From assembly GCF_019429535.1 (NCBI RefSeq), contig NZ_JAHXZM010000001.1, positions 682,001 through 746,000 of the forward strand: a DNA stretch of 64,000 bases, given 5' to 3'. This document shows, piece after piece, positions 47,965-57,172 of the stretch (its first letter is position 1; each line of letters starts with the position of its first letter). A program made the position numbers and the translations under genes. The stretch comes from Sphingomonas citricola. GTDB lineage: Bacteria > Pseudomonadota > Alphaproteobacteria > Sphingomonadales > Sphingomonadaceae. The notes beneath the pieces are model-generated. The model did no database searches. It was not told the origin of the DNA and saw only the letters and a program-made list of their open reading frames with translations.

Positions 47965-48822
47965 TCACACGTCCAGCTGCTTCACCGCCGCATTCCACTT
48001 GGCGACGTTGTCGCGCGCCTCCTGCACGAACGCGCTGCGCTTGACGAAGCCGAGGAACAGGTCGGCGAACCACTTGCCCGGCTGGCGCAGCGGCCGCTCG
48101 AACTGGATCAGCAGCACGACCCGCGTGCTCTCGGTGTCGTTCCACACCTCGTGATCGTAGGTGTCGTCGAACACGAGCGTCTGCCCCTCCGACCAACGCA
48201 CGACCCGGTCGTCGACGCGCATGCGGACGTCGCCGTCGCGCGGCACGATCAATCCCAGGTGACAGGTGATCAGCCCCTTGCTGACCCCGCGGTGCGCGGG
48301 AATGTGCGTGCCCGGTGCGAGGATCGAGAAGAAGGCGGAATTGAGCCCCGGTATCGCCTCGATCACCTGTTTGGTGCGCGGGCAGCGCGCCAGATTGTCG
48401 TGGATCGGATAGCCGTATCCCCACAGGAAGAACGACCGCCACTTGTTGACCTCCGCGATCGAGCGGTGGTCGGGCGAGATCGTCGCGAGGCTGGGTGCCG
48501 CGTTGCCGACGAGCGCGACCGCGGTCGCCTCGGCACGGATCGCCTGCCAGTGATCGCGCAGCCCTTGCGTCCACGCGAAATCGCGGACGTCGAGGACGGG
48601 GTCGTTGGGCACCAGCGACGATCCCGCGATCAAGCGGTCGAAGATACCGCGCAGATGCTTGCCGACGCGGATGATCAGCGGGCGGTTGCGCTCCGCCTGC
48701 ATCGCTGCGCCCGCGGCGGGCGCGCCGGAGATGACGTTCAGGTTTGAAACGACCGTCGCCGTCGCCGTTGCGACCGTGCTGCGCTGCCACGTGCGGGGTT
48801 CGACGACCTTTTCTGCAATCAT
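47965..48822 (-). CDS. Aspartyl/asparaginyl beta-hydroxylase family dioxygenase (LpxO-like)
   Basis: 285 residues from the ATG at 48822. PGLNSAFFSILAPGTHIPAHRGVSKGLITCHLGL gives the first Fe-site His, and DDTYDHEVWNDTESTRVVLLIQFERP the second His and the 2-oxoglutarate Arg. This is the Asp/Asn hydroxylase family, some members of which hydroxylate lipid A acyl chains (LpxO). The first ~40 residues are Ala/Val/Thr-rich and unlike the family, so the true start may be the ATG at 48702; neither has a clear ribosome-binding site. Confidence 0.83.
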   Translation of the reverse strand: MIAEKVVEPRTWQRSTVATATATVVSNLNVISGAPAAGAAMQAERNRPLIIRVGKHLRGIFDRLIAGSSLVPNDPVLDVRDFAWTQGLRDHWQAIRAEATAVALVGNAAPSLATISPDHRSIAEVNKWRSFFLWGYGYPIHDNLARCPRTKQVIEAIPGLNSAFFSILAPGTHIPAHRGVSKGLITCHLGLIVPRDGDVRMRVDDRVVRWSEGQTLVFDDTYDHEVWNDTESTRVVLLIQFERPLRQPGKWFADLFLGFVKRSAFVQEARDNVAKWNAAVKQLDV

Positions 48823-49044
48823 GGCAACGTCCACTGTTTCGCTCGATCCGCCCCGGTCATGCGCGTGTCCGGGGTCGCAGCGGTCTGCTACGCCGGCAAC
48901 GCGACGAAATGATGGCATCGGTGCGGCGAAGCGTGAGCGACGGCGCGCGTGCGGGTAAGCATGTGTTTCCCCGCGGCTTATCGCGTGGGCCCGGCACAGT
49001 GCGGGCGTTGCGGACACGCGGCGGGGGGCCTACACACGGCGAAT

Positions 49045-51996
49045 ATGAGTCTTTCCGCACGCGCGCTGTCGAAGCCGCTCGTCGCCTTTCTCCTCGCCAC
49101 CGCGCTCGTCCCGGCCGCCGCCGGGCAGCGCGTCGGGAACGGCAAGCCTGCTCCTGCGGTCAAGCCGTCGACGCCCGATGCGACCCCGGTCGACCCCGCC
49201 TCGGTGAAGGTCGATACCGCACCGTGGCTGTTCAAGGGATCGGACATCCCGCCCGATCCGGCGTGGTATTTCGGCCGCCTCCCCAACGGGCTCCGCTACG
49301 CGGTGCGCAAGAACGGCGTGCCGCCCGGCCAGGTCGCGGTCCGCGTCCGCATCGATGCCGGGTCGCTGTACGAGAAGGACGACGAACAGGGCTTCGCGCA
49401 CCTGATCGAGCATCTGTCGTTCCGCGGTTCCAAATACGTGCCCGATGGTGAGGCGAAGCGCGTGTGGCAGCGCTTCGGCGCCACCTTCGGCTCGGACTCG
49501 AACGCGTCGACCACCCCGACGCAGACGGTCTACAAGCTCGATCTGCCGGGGGCCACGCAGGCGAACCTCGACGAGAGCCTCAAGATCTTCGCCGGCATGA
49601 TGCAGGAGCCCGCGATCACCGCGCAGGGGCTTGCTGCCGAGCGTCCCGCGGTGCTCGCCGAACAGCGCGAGGCGCCGGGGCCGCAGGTCCGCTACGGCGA
49701 CGCGCTGCGCCAGACCTTCTTCACGGGCCAACCGCTCGCCGACCGCTCGCCGATCGGGACGATCAAGACGCTGGAGGCGGCGACCCCGGCGGCGGTGCAG
49801 GCGTTCCATGACCGCTGGTATCGGCCGGAGAACACCGTCGTGATCTTGTCGGGCGACATCGACCCCGCGACCGCCGCGACGCTGATCGTCAAGAATTTCG
49901 CGAGCTGGACCGGCCACGGCCCGTCGGTGCCCGCGCCCGATTTCGGCAAGCCCGATCCCAAGGCCGCGCCGACCAAAACCGTGGTCGAACCGTCACTCCC
50001 CCCGATCGTCGCGACCGCGGTGCTGCGCCCGTGGGAATACCGCGACGACACGATCATCTTCAACCAGAAGCGGCTGGTCGATTTCGTCGCGCTGCGCGTC
50101 ATCAACCGCCGGCTGGAAACGCGCGCGCGCGCCGGCGGCAGCTTCCTGCAAGCCTCGGTCAGCCTCGACGACGTGTCGCGTTCGGCGAACGGCACCTTCA
50201 CCAACATCGTCCCGCTGGGCGATGACTGGGAAGCGGCGCTGAAAGACGTGCGCGCGGTGATCGCCGACGCGATGGCGACCGCGCCGACGCAAGCCGAGGT
50301 CGACCGCGAGCTGACCGAGTTCGACGCCGCGATGAAGAACGACGTCGCCACGTCGCGCGTCGAGGCGGGATCGAAACAGGCCGACGACATGGTCGGCGCG
50401 CTCGACATCCGTGAAACGGTCGCGGGGCCGGAGACGTCGTACAAGATCCTGCAGGACGCGCGCGCCAAAGGGTTCTTCACCCCCGCGGCGATGCTCGAAT
50501 CGACCAATCGCCTGTTCAAGGGCGACGTGACCCGCGCGCTGCTTAACACGCGCACGCCCGACGCGGGCGCCGCTGCCAAGCTCGCCGCCGCGTTGAAGGC
50601 CGACGTGTCGAAGCTCGCGGGCAAGCGCAGCCAGCAGGCTGCGGTCGATTTCTCGAAGGTGCCCAAGCTCGGCGCTCCGGGGAAGGTGACCGCGCGCGCC
50701 ACCGTCTCCGCCGATCCGGGGATCGAGCAGGTCACCTTCTCGAACGGCGTCCGCGCCTTGCTGTATCCGAACACGTCGGAGACGGGCCGCGTCTACGTCC
50801 GCGTGCGTTTCGGACGCGGCAATCTCGCGCTGCCGGGTGACAAGCCGACCGTCGCCTGGGCGGGCGACAACGCGCTGGTGGCGAGCGGGATCGGCAGGCT
50901 GCGGCAGGGCGATCTCGACCAGCTCACCGCCGGCCGCCGCATGGGGCTCGATTTCGATATCGGCGACGACGCGTTCACCTTCAGCGCGATCACGACGCCG
51001 GGCGATTATGCCGACAATCTGACGTTGATGGCCGCGAAGCTCGCCGCACCGGGCTGGGACCCGCAACCGGTTGCACGCGCGCGCGCCGCCGCGCTCGCGG
51101 GCTATGCCGGGCTGTCGTCATCGCCCGACGGCGTACTGTCGCGCGATCTCGAGCGGCTGCTGCGCGACGGCGACCCGCGCTGGGGCACGCCGACGCTCGC
51201 GCAGATCGAGGCGCTGAACGCGGCCGACTTCCGCCGCCTGTTCGAACCGCTGCTCGCGACCGGTCCGATCGAGGTTGACGTGTTCGGCGACGTGAAGGCG
51301 GACGAGGCGATCGCCGCGATCGCCAAGAGCTTCGGCGCGCTCAAGCCTCGTACCCCCGCACCGGTGAACGCCGCACCCATCCGCTTCCCCGCGCACAACA
51401 CGACGCCGGTGCTGCTCACCCACGACGGCGCCGACACGCAGGCGGCGGCGGTGATCGCCTGGCCGACCGGCGGCGGCTCGGCCGACCACGCCGAGGCGCG
51501 CCGTCTCGACGTGCTTGCCGCGGTCTTCTCCGATCGCCTGTTCGAACGGCTTCGCTCGATCGCGGGCGCGAGCTATTCGCCCAGCGCGCAGAGCCAGTGG
51601 CCGACCGGGCTTCCCGGTGGCGGACGGCTCGTCGCGCTGGGACAGGTCGCACCCGACCGCGTGCCCTTATTCTTCCAGCTCTCGCGCCAGATCGCAGCCG
51701 AGCTCGTGTCGACCCCGATCGGTCCCGACGAGCTCAAGCGCACGATCGTCCCGATGCTGCAGTATATGTCGCGCGCGTCGTCGGGGAACCAGTTCTGGCT
51801 GATGCAGATGCAGGGCGGCAGCTACGATCCCAAACGGCTCGAGGCGACGCAGAGCATCGTCACCGACATGACGAGCATCACCCCCGAACTGCTACAGGCG
51901 ACCGCCGCCAAATACCTGCGCCCGGAAAAAGACTGGACGCTCGCGGTCATGCCGAAGGCGGCGACGGCTCCCGCTGCGGCTAACGGCGCGAAATAA
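49045..51996 (+). CDS. M16-family zinc peptidase, secreted, double-domain
   Basis: 983 residues. A signal peptide (LVAFLLATALVPAAAGQ) precedes the first M16 module with the inverted zinc motif HLIEH (H119, E122, H123) in FAHLIEHLSFRGSKYVP. RWYRPENTVVILSGDI is the second signature. The C-terminal half is a second M16 pair that has lost the zinc motif (no HxxEH). The family (insulinase/PqqL-like) degrades peptides in the periplasm. The ATG at 49045 was chosen because it begins the signal peptide. It lies 222 bp from the divergent Asp/Asn hydroxylase gene. Confidence 0.93.
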   Translation: MSLSARALSKPLVAFLLATALVPAAAGQRVGNGKPAPAVKPSTPDATPVDPASVKVDTAPWLFKGSDIPPDPAWYFGRLPNGLRYAVRKNGVPPGQVAVRVRIDAGSLYEKDDEQGFAHLIEHLSFRGSKYVPDGEAKRVWQRFGATFGSDSNASTTPTQTVYKLDLPGATQANLDESLKIFAGMMQEPAITAQGLAAERPAVLAEQREAPGPQVRYGDALRQTFFTGQPLADRSPIGTIKTLEAATPAAVQAFHDRWYRPENTVVILSGDIDPATAATLIVKNFASWTGHGPSVPAPDFGKPDPKAAPTKTVVEPSLPPIVATAVLRPWEYRDDTIIFNQKRLVDFVALRVINRRLETRARAGGSFLQASVSLDDVSRSANGTFTNIVPLGDDWEAALKDVRAVIADAMATAPTQAEVDRELTEFDAAMKNDVATSRVEAGSKQADDMVGALDIRETVAGPETSYKILQDARAKGFFTPAAMLESTNRLFKGDVTRALLNTRTPDAGAAAKLAAALKADVSKLAGKRSQQAAVDFSKVPKLGAPGKVTARATVSADPGIEQVTFSNGVRALLYPNTSETGRVYVRVRFGRGNLALPGDKPTVAWAGDNALVASGIGRLRQGDLDQLTAGRRMGLDFDIGDDAFTFSAITTPGDYADNLTLMAAKLAAPGWDPQPVARARAAALAGYAGLSSSPDGVLSRDLERLLRDGDPRWGTPTLAQIEALNAADFRRLFEPLLATGPIEVDVFGDVKADEAIAAIAKSFGALKPRTPAPVNAAPIRFPAHNTTPVLLTHDGADTQAAAVIAWPTGGGSADHAEARRLDVLAAVFSDRLFERLRSIAGASYSPSAQSQWPTGLPGGGRLVALGQVAPDRVPLFFQLSRQIAAELVSTPIGPDELKRTIVPMLQYMSRASSGNQFWLMQMQGGSYDPKRLEATQSIVTDMTSITPELLQATAAKYLRPEKDWTLAVMPKAATAPAAANGAK

Positions 51997-52041
51997 CAGG
52001 AGGCGGGTCGCGCCTATCGATGAGAGCGCGCCGACAAAGCG

Positions 52042-52061
52042 GGCGAGGCAACGGCCTCGCC
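52042..52061. terminator. Hairpin between convergent M16 and acyl-CoA synthetase genes
   Basis: Perfect 8-bp stem GGCGAGGC/GCCTCGCC with a 4-nt loop, in the 81-bp gap between two convergent stops. No U-tract on either side; a possible two-way terminator. Confidence 0.35.
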
Positions 52062-52077
52062 ATGTCTCAGCCCCGGT

Positions 52078-53868
52078 TCAACTCTTGTACAATCCCTCCA
52101 GCCGTTCGCCGTAGATCTGGCGCAGCACGTGGCGGCGGATCTTCAGGCTCGGGGTCAGCTGCTCGTTCTCGATCGTGAACGGCTCGTCCGCGATTACCCA
52201 GCGGCGGACGCGTTCGATCACCGACAGATCGCGGTTGGTGCGGTCGACTGCCTTTTGCAGCGCGGCGCGGTAATCCTGGTTGTCGATCAGGCCCTTGTAC
52301 CCGCCCGACACGCCGTTGGCGCGCGCCCAGTCCTGCGTCCATTCGGCATCGGGCACCAGCACCGCGACCATGTGCGGCTTGCGGTCGCCCGTGATCATCG
52401 CCTGCGCGATCTCGGGCTGGAGCGTCAGCATCCCCTCGACCTTGGCGGGGGCGACATTGTCGCCCTTGTCGTTGATGATCAGGTCTTTCTTGCGGTCGGT
52501 GATGCGGATGCGGCCGGCGGCGTCGATCTCGCCGATGTCGCCGGTGTGTAGCCAGCCGTCGTGGAGCACGCGCGCGGTCTCCGCCGGGTTGCGCCAATAA
52601 CCGTGCATCACGAGTTCGCCCTTGACGAGGATCTCGCCGTCCTCCGCGATCCGCACCTCGGTCGCGTCTAGCGCGGGGCCGACCCCGTCCATCGTCACGC
52701 CCGCCGACGGCCGGTTGCACGAGATCACCGGCGCCGCTTCGGTCTGGCCGTAGCCTTGCAGGAAGGTGAGGCCGAGCGACTGGAAGAACACGCCGACCTC
52801 GGGCGTCAGCGGCGCGCCGCCCGAGATCATCGCCTTGATCCGGCCGCCGAATTTCTTCGCGATCTTGGGCTTGAACAATGCGTCGACCAGCAGCGCCTTG
52901 GGCCGGTCGGCGAGGCGCAGCGTGCCCGCGTACCGCTTGGCACCGATATCGAGCGCGGCGGCGAGCAGCCGTGCGGACATGCCGCCCTGTTTCTCGATCG
53001 CCTTCGAGATCCGCGTGCGGAGCACCTCGAACAGCCGCGGCACGACGAACATGATCGTCGGGCGCACCTCCTCGATGTTCGCCGCGAGCTTCTCGATCCC
53101 CTCGGCATAATAGATCTGCCCGCCCATCCCGATCGGGAAATGCTGCCCGCCGGTGTGCTCGTACGCGTGGCTGAGCGGAAGGAACGACAGGAACACCTCG
53201 TCACCCCAGCCGAAATCCTCCGCGACGACCGCCGAGCAGCCCGCGACATTGTGCAGGATCGCGCCGTGGTGCTGCATCACCCCGCGCGGCGCCCCGCCGG
53301 TGCCGGAGGTGTAGATGATGCAGGCGAGGTCCTCGCGCGCGAAATCCGCCTTGGTGCGCGCGTCCTCGATCGTGGCCGGGTGTGTGTCGATCAGCGTCTG
53401 CCAGTCGTAGACGTCGAACGGCGTCTGCCCCAGCCGGACGGGGTCGATCCCGATCAGGATCTGCGGCTGGATCGAGCGCAGGATCGCGGGCATCAGCGTC
53501 TTGGCGAGCTTGTCGGTCGAGACGATCACCGCCTTCGCGCCCGAATTCTCGATTATGTGGGTGTGATCGCGCTCGGTGTTGGTGGTGTAGGTCGGCACCG
53601 TCACCGCGCCCGCCGCCATGATCGCGAGGTCGGACAGGCACCATTCGGGTCGGTTCTCGCTCACCAGCATGACGCGGTCGCCGCGCTCCACCCCGATCGC
53701 GGTCAGGGCCGCGGCGAGGCGCGCGACCTTTTCCGCCGCCGCGCGCCACGTGATCGCGGTCCAGGCACCGTCGCGCTTTGCCCAAAGGAACGGCGCGTCG
53801 CCCTTCTCGGCCGCGCGGGTGAAGAACATCGCGACCAGATTGGGGAAATGCTCAAGCCTGCGTGTCAC
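52078..53868 (-). CDS. Long-chain fatty acyl-CoA synthetase (AMP-forming)
   Basis: 596 residues. The adenylate-forming motifs are IIYTSGTGGAPRGVM (P-loop), GYGQTEAAPVISC, GWLHTGDIGEID and DRKKDLIINDKGDNVAPAKVEG. The P-loop differs from the usual YTSGTTGxPKG by T-to-G and K-to-R, which may lower or alter activity. A lid region near EHTGGQHFPIGMG fits long-chain enzymes (FadD/ACSL). It activates fatty acids for beta-oxidation or lipid synthesis. Confidence 0.9.
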   Translation of the reverse strand: MTRRLEHFPNLVAMFFTRAAEKGDAPFLWAKRDGAWTAITWRAAAEKVARLAAALTAIGVERGDRVMLVSENRPEWCLSDLAIMAAGAVTVPTYTTNTERDHTHIIENSGAKAVIVSTDKLAKTLMPAILRSIQPQILIGIDPVRLGQTPFDVYDWQTLIDTHPATIEDARTKADFAREDLACIIYTSGTGGAPRGVMQHHGAILHNVAGCSAVVAEDFGWGDEVFLSFLPLSHAYEHTGGQHFPIGMGGQIYYAEGIEKLAANIEEVRPTIMFVVPRLFEVLRTRISKAIEKQGGMSARLLAAALDIGAKRYAGTLRLADRPKALLVDALFKPKIAKKFGGRIKAMISGGAPLTPEVGVFFQSLGLTFLQGYGQTEAAPVISCNRPSAGVTMDGVGPALDATEVRIAEDGEILVKGELVMHGYWRNPAETARVLHDGWLHTGDIGEIDAAGRIRITDRKKDLIINDKGDNVAPAKVEGMLTLQPEIAQAMITGDRKPHMVAVLVPDAEWTQDWARANGVSGGYKGLIDNQDYRAALQKAVDRTNRDLSVIERVRRWVIADEPFTIENEQLTPSLKIRRHVLRQIYGERLEGLYKS

Positions 53869-54068
53869 CGATCATCCTCCCATGCGCGGCCCCCTGCGCC
53901 GCATCACCGCCTCGCTCTAGGGGTAGGTGCCCGGCGACGCTAGTGTGCCGGGGGACCGGCAGCGGCGATCGGGGGTTCGGCCTTCGCCGGGAACGCGGCG
54001 GCGGTCGTGCGACGCTCACCCCGACACCCGCCGTGGACGCGTCGATCCGCGGACGTTATCGCCGACCC

Positions 54069-55883
54069 ATGCGCTCCCGTCTGCTCGCCGCCGCCACGTT
54101 CCTTCTCGCGTCGTGCGCGCCGCTGCCGCCAGGCGTCCAGCGCGCCGCGCCCGATACGATCGCGGCACCGCGCACGCCCGGTTTCGTCGTCGCGGCCAAT
54201 CCGCTCGCGGTCGATGCCGGGATGGCGGTGCTGCGGCGCGGCGGCAGCGCGGTCGACGCCGCGATCGCGGTGCAGGCGATGCTGTCGCTGGTCGAGCCGC
54301 AGAGTTCGGGGATCGGCGGCGGCGCGTTCATGACCTATTACGACGCGGGTTTGCGCGACGTGACGGTGTACGATGGCCGCGAGGTCGCGCCCGCGGGCGC
54401 CACGCCCGACATGTTCCTCGACCCCGCGACCGGACAGCCGCTGCCGTTCGCGCAGGCCGTCCTGTCGGGGCGTGCAACCGGGGTGCCGGGTGCGGTCGCG
54501 ATGCTCGCCGAGGCGCATCGCCGCCACGGTGCGCTCGCGTGGAACGTCCTGTTCGACGACGCGCAGCGGACCGCGCGCGACGGCTTCGTCGTCTCGCCGC
54601 GGCTCGCGCACATGCTGCAAGGCAGCTATGCCGAACTGTCCGCGCCCGACGTGCAGCATTATTTCGCGCGCGCGGGCGGGGGGCTGCTCCAGGCGGGTGA
54701 CCGCTTGCGCAATCCCGCCTACGCCGACTTCCTGACCCGCCTCGCCGCGCAGGGACCCGCCGCGCTCTACCGTGGCGAAACCGCGCGCCGGATCGTCGCG
54801 CGCGTGCGGGCGGCGCCTTTACCCGGCAGCCTGAGCGAAGCCGATCTCGCCGCCTACGCGCCCGTCGCGCGCGCGCCGGTGTGCGGCGCGTGGCGGGTGT
54901 ACCGCGTCTGCGCGGCGCCGCCGCCCGCGAGCGGGGTCGGGCTGATCGAGCTGCTCGGCCTGCTCGAGCGTACCGACATCGCGAAGCGCGCGCCGAACGA
55001 TCCGCAAGGATGGTACCTCTTCGCCGAGGCGAGCCGGCTGATGTACGCCGATCGCGACCGCTACGTCGCCGACCCCGCATTCGTGCGGGTACCCGTCGCG
55101 GGGATGATCGAGCCCGCTTATCTCGACGCGCGCGCGCGATTGATCGGTCCGCGCGCCGGCCCCGCACCGGTGGCGGGCACGCCGCGCGGTGCGCCGGCGG
55201 CGGCGCCCGACGCGACGCGCGAGCCCGCCGGCACCTCGCACTTCATCGTCGGCGATGGGGCGGGCAACGTCGTGTCGATGACGACGACCGTCGAATCGAT
55301 CTTCGGCTCGGGGCGGATGGTCGACGGCTTCTTTCTCAACAATCAGATGACCGATTTCTCGTTCGCGCCGCGCAACGTGGACGGTCGCGTCGCGGTCAAC
55401 GCGGTCGCGCCGGGGAAGCGCCCGCGCTCGTCGATGACGCCGCTCGTCCTGCTCGACCGCGAGGGCCGCTTCGCCGGCGCGATCGGATCGGCGGGCGGCA
55501 ACGCGATCCTCGCCTATGTCGCCAAGTCGCTCGTCGCCGCGGTCGACTGGAACCTGCCGACGCAGCAGGCGCTCGCGCAGCCCAATCTCGTCGCGCGCGG
55601 GGACGCGTTCCAGGGCGAAGTGACCAAATTCTCGCCGCCGGTGCTCGCCGGCCTCGCCGCGCGCGGCGTCGCGCTCAAGCCGGGGCAGGGCGAGGATTCG
55701 GGCGTCCACGCGATGATTGTGCGCGCGGGCAATCGCTACGACGGCGGCTACGATCCGCGCCGCGAGGGCAAGGTGGTGGTCGAGGCAGTGCCTGCGCCGC
55801 GGATCAGGGGGTCAGTCGCCCGCCCCGACCGCACCCGCCCCGACCGCGTCCGCGACACACGCGAACCCGTCGCGGCGCAGTAA
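54069..55883 (+). CDS. ggt: Gamma-glutamyltransferase, lipoprotein form
   Basis: 604 residues. A lipobox (LLASC, Cys16) follows the signal peptide, so the enzyme is anchored. GGSAVDAAIAVQAMLSLVEPQSSGIGGGAF is the N-terminal signature; the catalytic Thr that starts the small subunit is in the TSHFIVGDGAGNVVSMTTTVES segment. It processes itself and transfers or hydrolyses gamma-glutamyl groups of glutathione. The last 24 residues (from about 55812) come from DNA antisense to pyrD and look like read-through beyond the usual end of the family. Confidence 0.9.
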   Translation: MRSRLLAAATFLLASCAPLPPGVQRAAPDTIAAPRTPGFVVAANPLAVDAGMAVLRRGGSAVDAAIAVQAMLSLVEPQSSGIGGGAFMTYYDAGLRDVTVYDGREVAPAGATPDMFLDPATGQPLPFAQAVLSGRATGVPGAVAMLAEAHRRHGALAWNVLFDDAQRTARDGFVVSPRLAHMLQGSYAELSAPDVQHYFARAGGGLLQAGDRLRNPAYADFLTRLAAQGPAALYRGETARRIVARVRAAPLPGSLSEADLAAYAPVARAPVCGAWRVYRVCAAPPPASGVGLIELLGLLERTDIAKRAPNDPQGWYLFAEASRLMYADRDRYVADPAFVRVPVAGMIEPAYLDARARLIGPRAGPAPVAGTPRGAPAAAPDATREPAGTSHFIVGDGAGNVVSMTTTVESIFGSGRMVDGFFLNNQMTDFSFAPRNVDGRVAVNAVAPGKRPRSSMTPLVLLDREGRFAGAIGSAGGNAILAYVAKSLVAAVDWNLPTQQALAQPNLVARGDAFQGEVTKFSPPVLAGLAARGVALKPGQGEDSGVHAMIVRAGNRYDGGYDPRREGKVVVEAVPAPRIRGSVARPDRTRPDRVRDTREPVAAQ

Positions 55884-56852
55884 CACGTCGAGTTGACGCA
55901 GGATGCGCGCGGGCAAGCCGGGCCCGCCGTAGACCATCGCCGAGTAGAGCTGCACCAAACTCGCGCCCAGGCGGATGCGCGCATAGGCTTCCGCACCCGT
56001 GTCGATGCCGCCCACCGCGATCAGCGGCAGTTCTGCACCCGTCGCGCGGCGGAAATCGCGCAATCGTTTGCGCGCCAGCGCACGCAGCGGCGCGCCCGAC
56101 AGCCCGCCCGTCTCGCCCTTGTGGCGCGAGACGAGCGCGGGCCGCGACACGGTGGTGTTCCCCATGATCAGCGCATCGACCCCGCCCTCGATCGCCGCGC
56201 GCGCGACGTCGTCGATCTGCGCCGGGGTCAGGTCGGGTGCGACCTTCAGGAACAGCGGCGTCGCCCCCTTCGCTGCGCCCGCGGCCGCGAGCAGGTCGCG
56301 CAGCGCCGCGCCTTCTTGAAGGTCGCGCAGCCCCGGCGTGTTGGGGGAACTGATGTTGATAGTGACGTAATCGGCGACGCGCGCCGCCGCGGTCACCCCG
56401 GTCACGTAATCCGCGACGCGGTCGGCCGCATCCTTGTTTGCGCCGACGTTGATGCCCAGTACGCCGCCGCGCTTCGCCGCCGCCGCGCGCGCGATGCCCG
56501 CTGCCTGTCCGCCGTTGTTGAACCCGAAGCGATTGATGACGCCGCCGTCCTCCTCCAGCCGGAACAGCCGCGGCTTCGCATTGCCCGGCTGCGGCAGCGG
56601 GGTAAGCGTGCCGACCTCGACCGCGCCGAACCCGAGCGCGAACCAGCCCGGGATCGCGCGCGCGTCCTTGTCGACCCCCGCGGCGAGGCCGAGCGGGTTG
56701 GCGAAGGTCAACCCCGCGACCCGTGTTTCCAGCCGGGGCACGCGCGGCCGCATCGGTGCACCGGTCGCGCCCCAGGCGGACAGCAGTCGCACCGCGGCCA
56801 CATGGGCTCGTTCGGCGTCGAGCAGGCGGAGCAGGCGCATCGTATCGGGCAT
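55812..56852 (-). CDS. pyrD: Dihydroorotate dehydrogenase (quinone), class 2
   Basis: 346 residues. An N-terminal amphipathic helix region (MRLLRLLDAERAHVAAVRLLSAW) precedes the FMN barrel: GLTFANPLGLAAGVDKDA, INRFGFNNGG, NVGANKDA, YVTINISSPNTPGLRDLQ, catalytic Ser region, VGGIDTGAEAYARIRLGASLVQLYSAMVYGGPG. It oxidises dihydroorotate with quinone at the inner membrane. Its 3' end overlaps ggt by 72 bp on the other strand. Confidence 0.95.
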   Translation of the reverse strand: MPDTMRLLRLLDAERAHVAAVRLLSAWGATGAPMRPRVPRLETRVAGLTFANPLGLAAGVDKDARAIPGWFALGFGAVEVGTLTPLPQPGNAKPRLFRLEEDGGVINRFGFNNGGQAAGIARAAAAKRGGVLGINVGANKDAADRVADYVTGVTAAARVADYVTINISSPNTPGLRDLQEGAALRDLLAAAGAAKGATPLFLKVAPDLTPAQIDDVARAAIEGGVDALIMGNTTVSRPALVSRHKGETGGLSGAPLRALARKRLRDFRRATGAELPLIAVGGIDTGAEAYARIRLGASLVQLYSAMVYGGPGLPARILRQLDVLLRRDGFACVADAVGAGAVGAGD

Positions 56853-56979
56853 GGCGCGCTTCTTCGCCGATCACGCCCGCGCGATCAAACCGGCATTTCG
56901 CCGCGCGATCTGTAAGGAACGACCGCACAGGCGTTGCTTCCGTCCAATACTTCCGCTCGCGACCGTGCTCAAAGGGGGC

Positions 56980-56997
56980 TGCGACCCGAAGGGCTTC
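56980..56997 (+). repeat. 18-bp intergenic motif, copy 2
   Basis: TGCGACCCGAAGGGCTTC, identical to 37892-37909, followed in both by a TTCC within 5 bp. It lies inside the candidate RNA before sufR. Confidence 0.6.
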
Positions 56998-57021
56998 GTT
57001 CCGCGACGCCCTTGCACTCAG

Positions 57022-57048
57022 GCCCGGCACTCCCGCCGGGCTTTTTTT
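57022..57048 (+). terminator. Rho-independent terminator in the pyrD-sufR gap
   Basis: Perfect 7-bp stem GCCCGGC/GCCGGGC, loop ACTCCC, then seven T. Plus strand. Confidence 0.85.
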
Positions 57049-57132
57049 CGTCGACGCGCGGTCGATCACGGTCATCGAGCTTTTCGCACCGCAGCATCGG
57101 CTTGATTTTCGTTCACCCGCGCGCCATCTGCC

Positions 57133-57155
57133 AATCGGAACAATCCGCTCCGATT
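57133..57155. promoter_or_regulatory. Inverted repeat before sufR, putative operator
   Basis: AATCGGA (57133-57139) and TCCGATT (57149-57155), a perfect 7-bp inverted repeat with a 9-bp spacer, 17 bp before the sufR ATG. Rrf2-type repressors bind such sites and often control their own operon. Confidence 0.45.
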
Positions 57156-57172
57156 TGAGAATTATTCGCAAC

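Larger units (their letters stand above)
56940..57048 (+). ncRNA. Candidate small RNA upstream of sufR
   Basis: A plus-strand intrinsic terminator stands in non-coding DNA where no plus-strand gene ends nearby (ggt ends 1.1 kb upstream with pyrD antisense between). AAGGGC (56990s) can pair with GCCCTT (57008-57013), giving a second stem before the terminator. The 18-bp conserved motif lies inside. The 5' end is a guess; no clear promoter is seen. It could instead be the leader or attenuator of an unrecognised transcript. Confidence 0.3.
56853..57172. other. 320-bp non-coding stretch between pyrD and sufR
   Basis: It holds the divergent starts of pyrD (minus) and sufR (plus). Contents: an 18-bp motif shared with 37892-37909, a strong plus-strand terminator (57022-57048) with no gene upstream of it on that strand, and an inverted repeat just before sufR. 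Nothing reads as a protein. Confidence 0.7.
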
